From an uncultured beta proteobacterium (lineage in GTDB: Bacteria; Pseudomonadota; Gammaproteobacteria; Burkholderiales; Burkholderiaceae): 50,138 bases of DNA. The stretch covers positions 1 to 50,138 of the forward strand of contig CAIVXR010000228.1 of the NCBI GenBank assembly GCA_903909925.1, in the 5' to 3' direction. The translations under genes were made by a program, and so were the position numbers. Within the stretch, counting starts at the first letter, position 1; each line of letters opens with the position of its first letter. Positions 42,226 to 50,138 of the stretch are shown piece after piece. Under the pieces are notes generated by a model. That model did no database searches. It was given only the letters and a program-made list of their open reading frames with translations, and had not been told where the DNA came from.

Positions 42226-42937
42226 GATGACTGGCTTTTTTGTAACAGGTACGGATACTGAGGTTGGTAAAACTCTAGTGAGCGGCGCGCTGATCCTCAA
42301 GTTACGCGAACAAGGAAAGCAAGCTATAGGTTTTAAACCTGTTGTTGCTGGAACATATCAAAGCGCAAATGGAGAACTCTTAAATGAAGATTTAGAAACC
42401 TTACGTATTGCTTCTGGGCTAGCGCCAGGTCAAATGAATTTATCTTCTTACGTCCTAGACATGCCTGTAGCACCCCATCTGGCTGCAGCAAGTAAAGGAA
42501 TTGTTTTGCAGCTGGGCACCATCATGCAAGCGCTACTCGAAACTCAAAAACACAGTGATTACTTAGTCATTGAGGGTGCTGGTGGATTATTGATTCCCTT
42601 AAATGATCATGAAAATTTAGGTGATCTCGTGCAGCAAATTAGTTTGCCAGTGATCTTGGTGGTAGGCATGAAGTTAGGCTGTATCAATCACGCTCTGCTT
42701 ACCCAGGAAGCTATCAAAGCGCGTGGCTTAAAAATTGCAGGCTGGGTTGCAAACTCCCTAGCAAATGAAATGCCTCTGTTACAAGAAAATGTTGCTACCT
42801 TGCAGACAAAAATCAATGCACCCTTTTTGGGGCTCATCCCCTCCCTACCTAAAGCGCTTCAGAAATCTCATAACAGCCCCTATTCAATTGAAGCACTCAG
42901 TTTTGCTGCGCAGCACATGCAAATAGCGATCAACTAA
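42218..42937 (+). CDS. bioD: ATP-dependent dethiobiotin synthetase
   Basis: A 239-residue P-loop enzyme closing the ureido ring of dethiobiotin from diaminopelargonate, CO2 and ATP. P-loop GTDTEVGKT (11-19), GFKPVVAGTY, and VIEGAGGLLIPLND are the family signatures. It completes a bioAFD unit; with divergent bioB it covers the four ring-forming steps. The pimeloyl-making genes bioC and bioH are not in the window. Confidence 0.95.
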   Translation: MTKMTGFFVTGTDTEVGKTLVSGALILKLREQGKQAIGFKPVVAGTYQSANGELLNEDLETLRIASGLAPGQMNLSSYVLDMPVAPHLAAASKGIVLQLGTIMQALLETQKHSDYLVIEGAGGLLIPLNDHENLGDLVQQISLPVILVVGMKLGCINHALLTQEAIKARGLKIAGWVANSLANEMPLLQENVATLQTKINAPFLGLIPSLPKALQKSHNSPYSIEALSFAAQHMQIAIN

Positions 42938-42994
42938 AGCCCCTAAAACATGCCCCAAGGTGCAACCGGTGGGACTTTCAGATAAGATGAAGGC

Positions 42995-44191
42995 ATGCAT
43001 TTACTCCCTGAAATCCTTGATTCTGCAAAAACTATTCAAGATATTCGTCGCAATATTCATGCTCATCCTGAATTGCGCTTTGAAGAAAACCGCACGTCTG
43101 ATTTAGTTGCAGAAGCCCTCTCAAGTTGGGGTATTACGGTCTATCGAGGTATGGGTAAAACAGGCGTTGTTGGTCGTCTCGATGGCGATTTAGGTCCTGG
43201 AAAAATGATTGGCTTGCGGGCTGATATGGATGCACTCCCGTTACAAGAGCACAATAATTTTGAGCATAGCTCCCGTAATCCTGGAAAGATGCATGCCTGC
43301 GGTCACGATGGTCACACTGCAATGCTTTTGGGAGCTGCGCAATATCTATCAAATCATCGTGACTTCAAAGGTACTGTGATATTTATTTTCCAACCCGCTG
43401 AAGAAGGCGGTGCTGGCGCACATGAAATGATTAAAGACGGGCTCTTCAAAGAATTTCCTTGTGATGCTGTTTTTGGATTGCACAACTGGCCGGGCTTAGA
43501 AGAAGGTCACTTTGGTGTTACTTCTGGCCCGATGATGGCTTCAAGCAATACTTTTGAAATCACCATCACTGGCAAAGGTGCTCATGCTGCCTTGCCTCAT
43601 AACGGCGCTGATCCTGTTCTCACTGGAGCGCAAGTAGTGTTGGCACTGCAAAGCATCATTACTCGCAATAAGCGCCCCATTGATGCAGCCGTTCTCTCGG
43701 TCACGCAGTTTCATGCGGGGGAAACAAGTAATGTCATTCCTGACAGTGCATTTATTGGCGGTACCGTCAGAACATTTACCTTAGAGGTGCTAGATTTAAT
43801 GGAGCAACGTCTTCGTGAAATTTCGCATAGTGTGGCAAGTGCATTTGATTGCAAAGCAGAAGTGGCTTTCTCCAGAAACTACCCGCCACTCATTAATCAT
43901 GCTGCGCAAGTTCACTTTGCCAGTGAGGTAATGAGTGAATTAGTTGGCAAACAAAATGTGAATACCAATATTGATCCCACAATGGGTGCGGAAGATTTTG
44001 CTTTTATGTTGCTTGAGAAACCTGGCTGCTATGTGTTTCTTGGTAACGGGGATGGAGATCACCGCTCCGTAGGTCATGGCATGGGCCCATGCCATCTTCA
44101 CAATCCCTCTTATGACTTCAATGATACACTGATTCCAGTGGGCGTGAGCTACTGGGTAAAGCTAGCACAACGCTATCTAGAGAAAAACTAA
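42995..44191 (+). CDS. M20 family amidohydrolase (hippurate hydrolase-like)
   Basis: A 398-residue metallopeptidase-fold enzyme of the M20D group (HipO/AmhX/ILL relatives) that hydrolyses N-acyl amino acids. Metal-binding and catalytic residues: HACGHDGH (100-107), the glutamate pair in QPAEEGGAGA, and GAEDFAFM near the C-terminus. The dimerisation (lid) domain starts around SSNTFEITITGKGAHAALPHNGADP. No signal peptide. Substrate uncertain. It starts 57 bases after bioD on the same strand and may be read from its own promoter; convergent with the enoyl-CoA hydratase gene. Confidence 0.88.
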   Translation: MHLLPEILDSAKTIQDIRRNIHAHPELRFEENRTSDLVAEALSSWGITVYRGMGKTGVVGRLDGDLGPGKMIGLRADMDALPLQEHNNFEHSSRNPGKMHACGHDGHTAMLLGAAQYLSNHRDFKGTVIFIFQPAEEGGAGAHEMIKDGLFKEFPCDAVFGLHNWPGLEEGHFGVTSGPMMASSNTFEITITGKGAHAALPHNGADPVLTGAQVVLALQSIITRNKRPIDAAVLSVTQFHAGETSNVIPDSAFIGGTVRTFTLEVLDLMEQRLREISHSVASAFDCKAEVAFSRNYPPLINHAAQVHFASEVMSELVGKQNVNTNIDPTMGAEDFAFMLLEKPGCYVFLGNGDGDHRSVGHGMGPCHLHNPSYDFNDTLIPVGVSYWVKLAQRYLEKN

Positions 44192-44213
44192 ATCTTCTTG
44201 TAACTCAAATCTC

Positions 44214-44990
44214 TTAAGAGTTTGTGAATTTAGCGGGACGTTTTTCCATAAATGCAGCCATTCCTTCTTTTTGATCGCTTGTTCCAAAGCAAGTATGAAA
44301 CAAACGACGTTCAAAATGAATCCCCTGTGAGAGCGTCGTTTCATAAGCTGAATTGACCGCCTCTTTGACCATCATTGCTGTTAGTAGCGGCATATCAGCA
44401 ATCTCTTTTGCAATTGCTTTTACTTCTTTCAATAAATCTGCTTTTGGAAAGACTCGGGATACTAAGCCAGAGCGCTCAGCCTCTGCAGCATCCATCATTC
44501 TTCCAGTTAAAGCTAAATCCATCGCCTTAGCCTTAGAAACTGCACGTGGCAAACGTTGCGTACCGCCAGCCCCCGGGATGATTCCTAATTTAATTTCTGG
44601 TTGTGCAAACTTGGCATTATCTGCAGCCATGATGGTGTCACACATCATGGCTAGCTCACATCCACCTCCAAGTGCATAGCCCGATACTGCAGCAATCACA
44701 GGCTTACGAACTTTTTGCATATGCTCCCAATTACGAGAAATAAAATTATGGCGATACACATCTTGTAAATTACGCTTCGCCATTGAGGCAATATCGGCGC
44801 CGGCAGCAAATGCCTTCTCGCTACCTGTGACAATGATGCAACCAATGTTGTCATCTGCATCAAATGCTAGTAGTGCCTCACCCAACTCATCCATGAGTTG
44901 GTCATTTAGCGCATTGAGAACCTCAGGGCGATTTAAGGTAATAGTGGCAACTTTGCCATCTACTTCAGTCAAAATTGTTTTATAGCTCAT
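44214..44990 (-). CDS. Enoyl-CoA hydratase
   Basis: A 258-residue crotonase-family enzyme hydrating trans-2-enoyl-CoA to 3-hydroxyacyl-CoA. The two catalytic glutamates are in GGGCELAM (Glu112) and FAQPEIKLGIIPGAGGTQRL (Glu132), so it looks like a true hydratase. The oxyanion-hole region is AFAAGADI. The ATG at 44990 gives the usual family length; a nine-codon upstream extension from a TTG is rejected. It follows mltA on the same strand 27 bases later. Similar to short-chain hydratases of fatty-acid or phenylacetate degradation; the pathway is not shown by its neighbours. Confidence 0.9.
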   Translation of the reverse strand: MSYKTILTEVDGKVATITLNRPEVLNALNDQLMDELGEALLAFDADDNIGCIIVTGSEKAFAAGADIASMAKRNLQDVYRHNFISRNWEHMQKVRKPVIAAVSGYALGGGCELAMMCDTIMAADNAKFAQPEIKLGIIPGAGGTQRLPRAVSKAKAMDLALTGRMMDAAEAERSGLVSRVFPKADLLKEVKAIAKEIADMPLLTAMMVKEAVNSAYETTLSQGIHFERRLFHTCFGTSDQKEGMAAFMEKRPAKFTNS

Positions 44991-45017
44991 CAATTTCTTT
45001 CTCTCTATATCTATCAA

Positions 45018-46151
45018 TTAACGTGGTAACAATAACCACATCTTGCCATTTTGTTTCATACGCCCTGCAATTTCTCCCGCAGCATCACCCGAACCCCAGT
45101 AATAATCAGCCCTGACGCCACCTATAATTGCTTTCCCGGTATCTTGCGCCATCACGAGCTTTTGTATTGTTTGACCACTCAAAGCCCTAGTGGTAGATAA
45201 AAATACGGGGGCTCCTAACGGCAATGCTTGTAAATCAACTGCAATACTACGCTCGGCAGTCAGCGGTACCCCAAGAGCACCATCAGGCCCTAAATCAGCA
45301 TCTACATTGCTTGGCAATTCTTTAAAAAACACAAACCGTGGATTAGCATTGAGCATGGTGTTGACGCGATCTGGATTGCGCTTTGCCCACTGAGAAATTC
45401 CTTGCATGGTTGCTTCGCTGCGAGTGATATCTTTGTGATCTAACAACCACTGCGCAAAAGATTTGAATGGTTGATCATTAGTACCAGCAAATCCAAGACG
45501 AAGAATACGACCATCTTCAAGGCGAATTTTTCCGGAGCCTTGTATTTGCATAAATGCAGCTGCAACTGGGTCTTGCACCCAAGCAATTTCTGAGCCCTGT
45601 AACATTCCCGAACTCATTAACTCAGCGCGCGTAGGGGCTGGACTGGGCTTAGTTCTGCGCCATGCCTTGGGATAAGCATAGAGGGCAACGTTATAGATAC
45701 TCGTTCGACTTAGAGAACCATTCATCACTGGTTCGTAATAACCAGTGATGAGACCTATATCGCTTCCAGCACTATTTCGAATTTCATATGCCTGAAAATT
45801 ATTTTCAAAATATTGTCGTACTGCTTGCTTATCTCGACTGGATATACCTGCTGCCTGAGCACAAACTGAACGCCAATTAATTTCACTACTACGTTTTCTA
45901 AGAGCGTCACAGCTTTTGAGCCAAGCTGACCATGCTTGTGTCAAATCATCTTCACCCCAGCCTTGTAAAGCTTGCCAAGATACAGCAGTAAAATTAGCTA
46001 TTGGTGAGTTATATGGTGAGGTGCTTGCATTTAAAGTAAAGCTTGGACGATTTCCAGATCCACGTGTCGGGGGGGTTGAGCAGCCAACAATTAAGCTTGG
46101 AAGCAGAATTGCGAATACACTTACTTGAGATAATTTAAATTTAGAAATCAT
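45018..46151 (-). CDS. mltA: Membrane-bound lytic murein transglycosylase A
   Basis: A 377-residue outer-membrane lipoprotein that cleaves peptidoglycan glycans to 1,6-anhydro ends. From the ATG at 46151 it begins with a lipoprotein signal peptide (MISKFKLSQVSVFAILLPSL) and lipobox IVGC with Cys24 as the lipidation site. The MltA domain (around LITGYYEPVMNGSLS) and the C-terminal 3D domain (AQDTGKAIIGGVRADYYWGSGDAAG) with catalytic aspartates follow. A 33-codon upstream extension to 46250 would bury the signal peptide and is rejected. The start overlaps an opposite-strand small ORF at CATG. Confidence 0.92.
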   Translation of the reverse strand: MISKFKLSQVSVFAILLPSLIVGCSTPPTRGSGNRPSFTLNASTSPYNSPIANFTAVSWQALQGWGEDDLTQAWSAWLKSCDALRKRSSEINWRSVCAQAAGISSRDKQAVRQYFENNFQAYEIRNSAGSDIGLITGYYEPVMNGSLSRTSIYNVALYAYPKAWRRTKPSPAPTRAELMSSGMLQGSEIAWVQDPVAAAFMQIQGSGKIRLEDGRILRLGFAGTNDQPFKSFAQWLLDHKDITRSEATMQGISQWAKRNPDRVNTMLNANPRFVFFKELPSNVDADLGPDGALGVPLTAERSIAVDLQALPLGAPVFLSTTRALSGQTIQKLVMAQDTGKAIIGGVRADYYWGSGDAAGEIAGRMKQNGKMWLLLPR

Positions 46152-46263
46152 GATTACCAATTTACTCGATGAATACCCAATGCTGCTCTTTGTAATGGAA
46201 GGCGCTATCGCTTTGGGTCTACTGCTATTTATTGTCCTATGGACGGGCAAAGGGAAAAAATAG
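46150..46263 (+). CDS. Possible 37-residue membrane protein
   Basis: An ATG frame between divergent mltA and convergent apaG encoding 37 residues: a short polar start (MITNLLDEYP), one hydrophobic segment (MLLFVMEGAIALGLLLFIVL, about 11-30) and a basic tail (WTGKGKK). Composition and topology look like a real small inner-membrane protein. It fills an otherwise empty gap. Its ATG shares the palindrome CATG (46149-46152) with the mltA start on the other strand. No strong Shine-Dalgarno is visible. No function can be assigned. It could be a chance frame; conservation in relatives would decide. Confidence 0.45.
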   Translation: MITNLLDEYPMLLFVMEGAIALGLLLFIVLWTGKGKK

Positions 46264-46279
46264 TTTTAAACGCTTTGCT

Positions 46280-46654
46280 CTAATGCAAGGTTCGGGGCAT
46301 CACCAGGGCAAACTCAGGAATTGGCGCCTGGAAAAACTGAGCCTCCTCAGTAACGCAGAAGTACTCGCCTCTCATGGTCCCTGCTGGCGTGGGCAAAGTA
46401 GCCCAACTGGTGTACTCAAATTGCTCTCCAGCACGCAATAAGGGCTGTTGGCCAACCACCCCTAAACCACGCACTTCCTGAACATCATTGTCTCCATCAG
46501 TAATAAACCAATGGCGGGCAATGAGCTGGATACTGGACGAGCCAGTATTGCGAATGGTGACCGTATAAGCAAAGGCAAATTGGCGATTATCGGGGTCAGA
46601 TTGCTCAGGAAGGTACTGGGCTTTGACCGTAATAGTAATTTCGTGGGGATTCAT
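46280..46654 (-). CDS. apaG: ApaG protein
   Basis: A 124-residue protein with the ApaG/F-box-associated fibronectin-like beta fold. ITITVKAQYLPEQSDPDNRQFAFAYTVTIRN at the start, IQLIARHWFITDGDN, EVRGLGVVGQQPLLRAGEQFEYTSW and GTMRGEYF are highly characteristic. The ATG at 46654 gives exactly the usual family length; the ATG six codons upstream is less likely. Function is unclear; in enterobacteria it is linked to ksgA/apaH and Co2+/Mg2+ phenotypes. It is divergent from rpe. Confidence 0.93.
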   Translation of the reverse strand: MNPHEITITVKAQYLPEQSDPDNRQFAFAYTVTIRNTGSSSIQLIARHWFITDGDNDVQEVRGLGVVGQQPLLRAGEQFEYTSWATLPTPAGTMRGEYFCVTEEAQFFQAPIPEFALVMPRTLH

Positions 46655-46703
46655 GCTCGAATTCTGCTCCATCCTAAGGCCAACTGCAAGCTAGAATCTA
46701 GGG

Positions 46704-47429
46704 ATGGAAAGCCAAAAATCAACTGCAAACCGTCAATTTATCATTGCCCCCTCCATTTTGTCGGCTGACTTTGCCTGCCTAGGCAAGGAAGTCCAAGATG
46801 TTCTAGTGGCAGGCGCTGATTGGATTCACTTTGATGTGATGGATAACCACTTCGTTCCCAATCTCACAATTGGCCCACTAGTTTGTGAGGCTATTCGTCC
46901 CCATGCCATGAAAGATGGTAAGCCTGCAATGATCGATGTTCACCTCATGGTGGAACCTGTGGATCGCATCGTGCCCGATTTTGCAAAAGCTGGTGCAAAC
47001 TTAATTAGTTTTCATCCTGAGGCAAGCCCTCACGTAGATCGCACTCTTAATTTAATTCGTGATCAAGGCTGCCAAGCAGGCTTGGTACTAAACCCTGCGA
47101 CACCACTTGATCATTTAGATCACACCCTAGAATTACTCGACTTGGTTCTACTCATGTCAGTTAACCCAGGCTTTGGTGGTCAATCCTTTATTCCAAGCAC
47201 TCTCAAGAAGATTGAACAAGTGCGCGCCCGCTTAGATCGTTACGAAGCTCAATCAGGGCGGCGTATTCGTCTTGAAGTAGATGGTGGAATTAAAGTGGAT
47301 AACATTGCGCAGGTTGCACAAGCCGGTGCAGATACTTTTGTTGCTGGATCAGCGATTTTTGGAAAAGAAAATTACGCTCAAGTAATTGAGGCAATGAGAG
47401 CTGAATTAGGAAAGACTGGAAAATCCTAA
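46704..47429 (+). CDS. rpe: Ribulose-phosphate 3-epimerase
   Basis: A 241-residue TIM-barrel metalloenzyme interconverting ribulose-5-P and xylulose-5-P. IIAPSILSADFACLGKEV, HFDVMDNHFVPNLTIGP (metal-ligand His and Asp), DVHLMVEPVDR, LLMSVNPGFGGQSFI and LEVDGGIKVDN are diagnostic. ATG follows TAGGG. Its stop overlaps the trpE start (TAATG). In many Burkholderiaceae a phosphoglycolate phosphatase gene (gph) sits between rpe and trpE; it is absent here. Confidence 0.96.
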   Translation: MESQKSTANRQFIIAPSILSADFACLGKEVQDVLVAGADWIHFDVMDNHFVPNLTIGPLVCEAIRPHAMKDGKPAMIDVHLMVEPVDRIVPDFAKAGANLISFHPEASPHVDRTLNLIRDQGCQAGLVLNPATPLDHLDHTLELLDLVLLMSVNPGFGGQSFIPSTLKKIEQVRARLDRYEAQSGRRIRLEVDGGIKVDNIAQVAQAGADTFVAGSAIFGKENYAQVIEAMRAELGKTGKS

Positions 47430-48934
47430 TGCAGCGCGAAGAATTTAATGCCCTAGCCAAGCAGGGTTTCAATCGCATTCCTCTTGTTAAAGAGGTTTTG
47501 GCTGATTTAGAAACCCCGCTCTCGCTCTATGTCAAACTCAGTCAAGCTTTTGGTGAGAAAAATACCTATCTACTGGAGTCTGTTTTAGGTGGAGAGCGTT
47601 TTGGCCGCTTCTCTTTTATTGGTCTGCCAGCCAAGACGATTATCAGAACGGTTGGCACCCCTTCTGCACCAGTAAATGAAGTGCTTACTGATGGCAAAGT
47701 AGTAGAAACTAATAGTGATAATCCATTGGATTTTGTTGATAGCTATTTCAAACGTTTTAAGGTTGCAGTTCAACCAGGTCTACCGCGTTTTTGTGGCGGT
47801 CTTGCTGGCTACTTTGGTTATGACACTGTTCGCTATATTGAGTCGCGTTTAGCCAAGCATCATTTGCCTGACGAACTCGGTCTGCCTGATATTCAACTCA
47901 TGCTAACTGAAGAGTTGGCAGTAATTGATAACGTTGCTGGAAAAATTTACTTCATTGTGTATGCAGACCCAAGCATTGCTAACGGCTTTGAAAAAGCGCA
48001 AGATCGTTTAAAAGAATTACTCACTTGTTTGGGTAAGCCAGCAAATATGCCTGCGTCATTAGCAAGTACGAAAACTGAGTTAATTCGTAAATTTAAGGCT
48101 GCGGATTTTGAAGATGCAGTACGTAAAACCAAAGAATATATTTTGGCGGGCGACTGTATGCAAGTAGTGATTGGTCAACGGATTAGCAAGCCATTTACTG
48201 ACTCGCCTCTTGCGCTTTACAGAGCCCTGCGCTCTCTGAACCCATCACCCTATATGTATTTTTATGACTTTGGTGATATGCAAATTGTGGGCTCATCTCC
48301 AGAAATTCTGGTTCGCCAGGAAAAACGTGCAGCAGAAAAAATTGTGACGATTCGCCCACTTGCCGGAACCCGGCCACGTGGCGCGAACCCAGAGGAAGAT
48401 GAGCGCTTAGCTAAAGAGTTGCTGGCTGACCCTAAAGAAATTGCTGAGCACGTCATGTTGATTGATCTTGCTCGTAATGACGTTGGTAGAATCGCCAAGA
48501 CGGGATCTGTCAAAGTTACCGATTCCATGTCAATTGAAAAATATTCTCATGTGCAGCATATTGTGAGCTCGGTAGAGGGTGATCTTCTAGATAATATGAG
48601 CAATATGGATGTCTTACGCGCAACTTTCCCTGCAGGCACGCTCTCAGGTGCACCTAAAATTCGTGCAATGGAAATTATTGATGAGATGGAAATTGTGAAG
48701 CGCGGAGTTTATGGTGGCGCGGTAGGCTATCTTTCCTTCTCAGGCGATATGGATGTAGCTATCGCTATTCGTACTGGCGTTATACGTGATGGTATGTTGC
48801 ATTCCCAGGCAGGTGCTGGCGTGGTAGCGGACTCAGACCCAACTGCTGAATGGAAAGAAACTGAAGCCAAGGCGCGCGCAGTATTAACAGCCGCAGAATT
48901 AGTGCAAGGAGGACTCGATGCTCCTCATGATTGA
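47429..48934 (+). CDS. trpE: Anthranilate synthase component I
   Basis: A 501-residue chorismate-using enzyme that makes anthranilate with TrpG-supplied ammonia. The N-terminal YLLESVLGGERFGRFSFIG includes an LLES-type segment associated with tryptophan feedback binding. The chorismate domain shows GDCMQVVIGQR, LNPSPYMYFYDF, SPEILVRQE, IRPLAGTRPRGANPEEDE, MLIDLARNDVGRI, TFPAGTLSGAPKIRAMEII and QAGAGVVADSDP. The TAATG overlap with rpe leaves no space for a leader peptide or attenuator just upstream, so control is probably by feedback inhibition and the rpe promoter. Confidence 0.97.
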   Translation: MQREEFNALAKQGFNRIPLVKEVLADLETPLSLYVKLSQAFGEKNTYLLESVLGGERFGRFSFIGLPAKTIIRTVGTPSAPVNEVLTDGKVVETNSDNPLDFVDSYFKRFKVAVQPGLPRFCGGLAGYFGYDTVRYIESRLAKHHLPDELGLPDIQLMLTEELAVIDNVAGKIYFIVYADPSIANGFEKAQDRLKELLTCLGKPANMPASLASTKTELIRKFKAADFEDAVRKTKEYILAGDCMQVVIGQRISKPFTDSPLALYRALRSLNPSPYMYFYDFGDMQIVGSSPEILVRQEKRAAEKIVTIRPLAGTRPRGANPEEDERLAKELLADPKEIAEHVMLIDLARNDVGRIAKTGSVKVTDSMSIEKYSHVQHIVSSVEGDLLDNMSNMDVLRATFPAGTLSGAPKIRAMEIIDEMEIVKRGVYGGAVGYLSFSGDMDVAIAIRTGVIRDGMLHSQAGAGVVADSDPTAEWKETEAKARAVLTAAELVQGGLDAPHD

Positions 48935-49484
48935 TAACTACGATTCTTTTACTTATAACCTCGTGCAATATTTTGCAGAACTAGGTGAAGAGATAAAAGT
49001 ATTTCGAAATGACGAAATTGCAGTGGAAGATATTGCAAAACTGAATCCTGCACGTATTTGCATTTCCCCTGGGCCATGCAGCCCAGGAGAAGCTGGCATC
49101 TCTGTAGAGACTATCAAACGCTATGCTGGCCAGATTCCGATTCTAGGCGTGTGTCTTGGCCATCAAGCGATTGGCGAAGCTTTTGGTGGTAAGGTGATTC
49201 GAGCCCAGAAGGTAATGCACGGCAAGACTGACTCTATTCACCACACGGGTGTGGGTGTATTTAAAAACTTACCAGACCCCTTTAAGGTGACCCGCTATCA
49301 CTCACTAGCTATTGAAAAGAGTTCACTACCTGCCGTACTTGAAGTGACGGCTACATCTTCTGATGGAGAAATCATGGGCGTACGCCATCGTGAACTTGCT
49401 GTACAAGGTGTGCAATTTCATCCTGAATCCATTCTGTCTGAGCATGGTCATGCCCTGCTCAAGAATTTCTTACTTAATAAGTAA
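48918..49484 (+). CDS. trpG: Anthranilate synthase component II (glutamine amidotransferase)
   Basis: A 188-residue class I amidotransferase that supplies ammonia to TrpE; a separate pabA role is possible. LLMIDNYDSFTYNLVQYF, SPGPCSPGEAGIS, the nucleophile Cys79 in GVCLGHQAIGEAFGG and the His-Glu pair in GVQFHPESILSEHG are all present. No fused TrpD domain. The ATG overlaps the trpE end by 17 bases, favouring coupled synthesis of the two subunits. Confidence 0.96.
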   Translation: MLLMIDNYDSFTYNLVQYFAELGEEIKVFRNDEIAVEDIAKLNPARICISPGPCSPGEAGISVETIKRYAGQIPILGVCLGHQAIGEAFGGKVIRAQKVMHGKTDSIHHTGVGVFKNLPDPFKVTRYHSLAIEKSSLPAVLEVTATSSDGEIMGVRHRELAVQGVQFHPESILSEHGHALLKNFLLNK

Positions 49485-49492
49485 ATAGCGCT

Positions 49493-50138
49493 ATGCCAAT
49501 CACTCCACAAGAAGCACTGCAACGCTGCATCGAGCATCGCGAACTTTCTCATGATGAAATGACTGCCATGATGCGGCTCATCATGAGTGGTGAAATGTCG
49601 CCTGAGTTAGTCGCAGGACTATTGGTAGCTCTACGTACCAAAAAAGAAACCGTTGGGGAGATTGCTGCTGCCGCAAGAGTCATGCGTGAATTCGCAACTT
49701 CAGTTCATGTAGATGATCGCGCTCACCTAGTTGATGTTGTAGGAACAGGTGGCGATGGCGCGCACACTTTCAATATCTCTACTGCAGCGATGTTTGTAGC
49801 TGCAGCAGCTGGGGCAAAAATCGCCAAGCATGGCAATCGCAGTGTGAGTAGCAAATCTGGTAGTGCTGACGTGCTCGAAGCCTTGGGCGTAAACCTAGGA
49901 TTGTCTGCAGAGCAAGTTGCCAAATGTATTTCTTCAGTGGGCGCTGGCTTTATGTTTGCCCCGAATCATCATCCTGCCATGAAAAACGTTGTGCCGATTC
50001 GAAAACAATTAGGCGTGCGGACTATTTTCAATATCTTGGGGCCGCTGACAAATCCTGCCGATGCTAAACGTATCTTGATGGGTGTTTTTCATCCAGATCT
50101 TGTGGGTATTCAGGCCAGGGTATTGCAAGCCTTAGGTA
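49493..50138 (+). CDS. trpD: Anthranilate phosphoribosyltransferase, N-terminal part
   Basis: The frame is open from the ATG at 49493 to the window edge (215 codons), so the C-terminal third or so is missing. It joins PRPP to anthranilate. Helical N-terminus MPITPQEALQRCIEHRELS, the PRPP-binding glycine loop VVGTGGDGAHTFNIST (about 82-97), KHGNRSVSSKSGSADVLEALG, FMFAPNHHPAMKNVVPIRKQLGVRT and NILGPLTNPA are diagnostic. It begins 8 bases after trpG, continuing the trpE-G-D unit; trpC would be expected next. Confidence 0.95.
   Translation, partial: MPITPQEALQRCIEHRELSHDEMTAMMRLIMSGEMSPELVAGLLVALRTKKETVGEIAAAARVMREFATSVHVDDRAHLVDVVGTGGDGAHTFNISTAAMFVAAAAGAKIAKHGNRSVSSKSGSADVLEALGVNLGLSAEQVAKCISSVGAGFMFAPNHHPAMKNVVPIRKQLGVRTIFNILGPLTNPADAKRILMGVFHPDLVGIQARVLQALG

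Noticed and set aside
47300..47430. Tryptophan attenuator/leader peptide before trpE
   Set aside because: The region is coding sequence of rpe and overlaps the trpE start; no Trp-rich short peptide or terminator hairpin was seen.

Overview
This is a gene-dense, housekeeping-rich stretch of a betaproteobacterial chromosome. The best fit is a small-genome Burkholderiaceae such as a freshwater Polynucleobacter. That placement is inferred from protein character and gene order (the mraZ-to-lpxC cluster with a peroxiredoxin between ftsZ and lpxC; the pilBCD-coaE-zapD block; argJ beside secA; ubiquinone genes ispB and coq7), not from a database search. No rRNA, tRNA, CRISPR array, insertion sequence, prophage or transposase was seen. 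The only stretch over about 300 bases without a gene is 37566-37876.

Layout. 1-2.9 kb: start of rplU (minus) with a perfect-consensus promoter, divergent ispB, a GrdB/PrdB-like protein without selenocysteine, a fumarylacetoacetate-hydrolase-family enzyme and a strong bidirectional terminator. 3-7.1 kb: a PanE-like reductase, a sodium:solute symporter, an isolated squalene/phytoene-synthase-family gene and an O6-methylguanine methyltransferase. 7.2-12.6 kb (plus): a CNNM/CorC-type membrane protein, a compact pilus/secretion set (ATPase, inner-membrane platform, prepilin peptidase), coaE and zapD. 12.6-17.9 kb (minus): mutT, a DUF815 ATPase, argJ and secA, with a dciA-like gene divergent from secA.

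18.5-37.6 kb (minus) is a complete division and cell-wall cluster in transcription order: mraZ, rsmH, ftsL, ftsI, murE, murF, mraY, murD, ftsW, murG, murC, ddlB, ftsQ, ftsA, ftsZ, peroxiredoxin, lpxC. From rsmH through ftsQ every junction is a stop/start overlap. A near-consensus promoter is followed by three 10-bp-spaced MraZ-type repeats ahead of mraZ. A large inverted-repeat hairpin lies between ftsZ and the peroxiredoxin gene.

37.9-42.9 kb holds coq7 and bioB (minus) facing bioA-bioF-bioD (plus). 43-46.7 kb holds an M20 amidohydrolase, an enoyl-CoA hydratase, the lytic transglycosylase MltA, a possible 37-residue membrane protein and apaG. 46.7 kb to the end is rpe-trpE-trpG-trpD, with trpD running off the window. 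Most genes are ordinary. The items most worth a second look are the ftsZ-prx hairpin, the palindrome upstream of the mra promoter, the trimmed pilus proteins, the orphan squalene-synthase-like gene, the GrdB-like protein and the small ORF whose start codon overlaps that of mltA. I found nothing that I would call a new multi-gene system.
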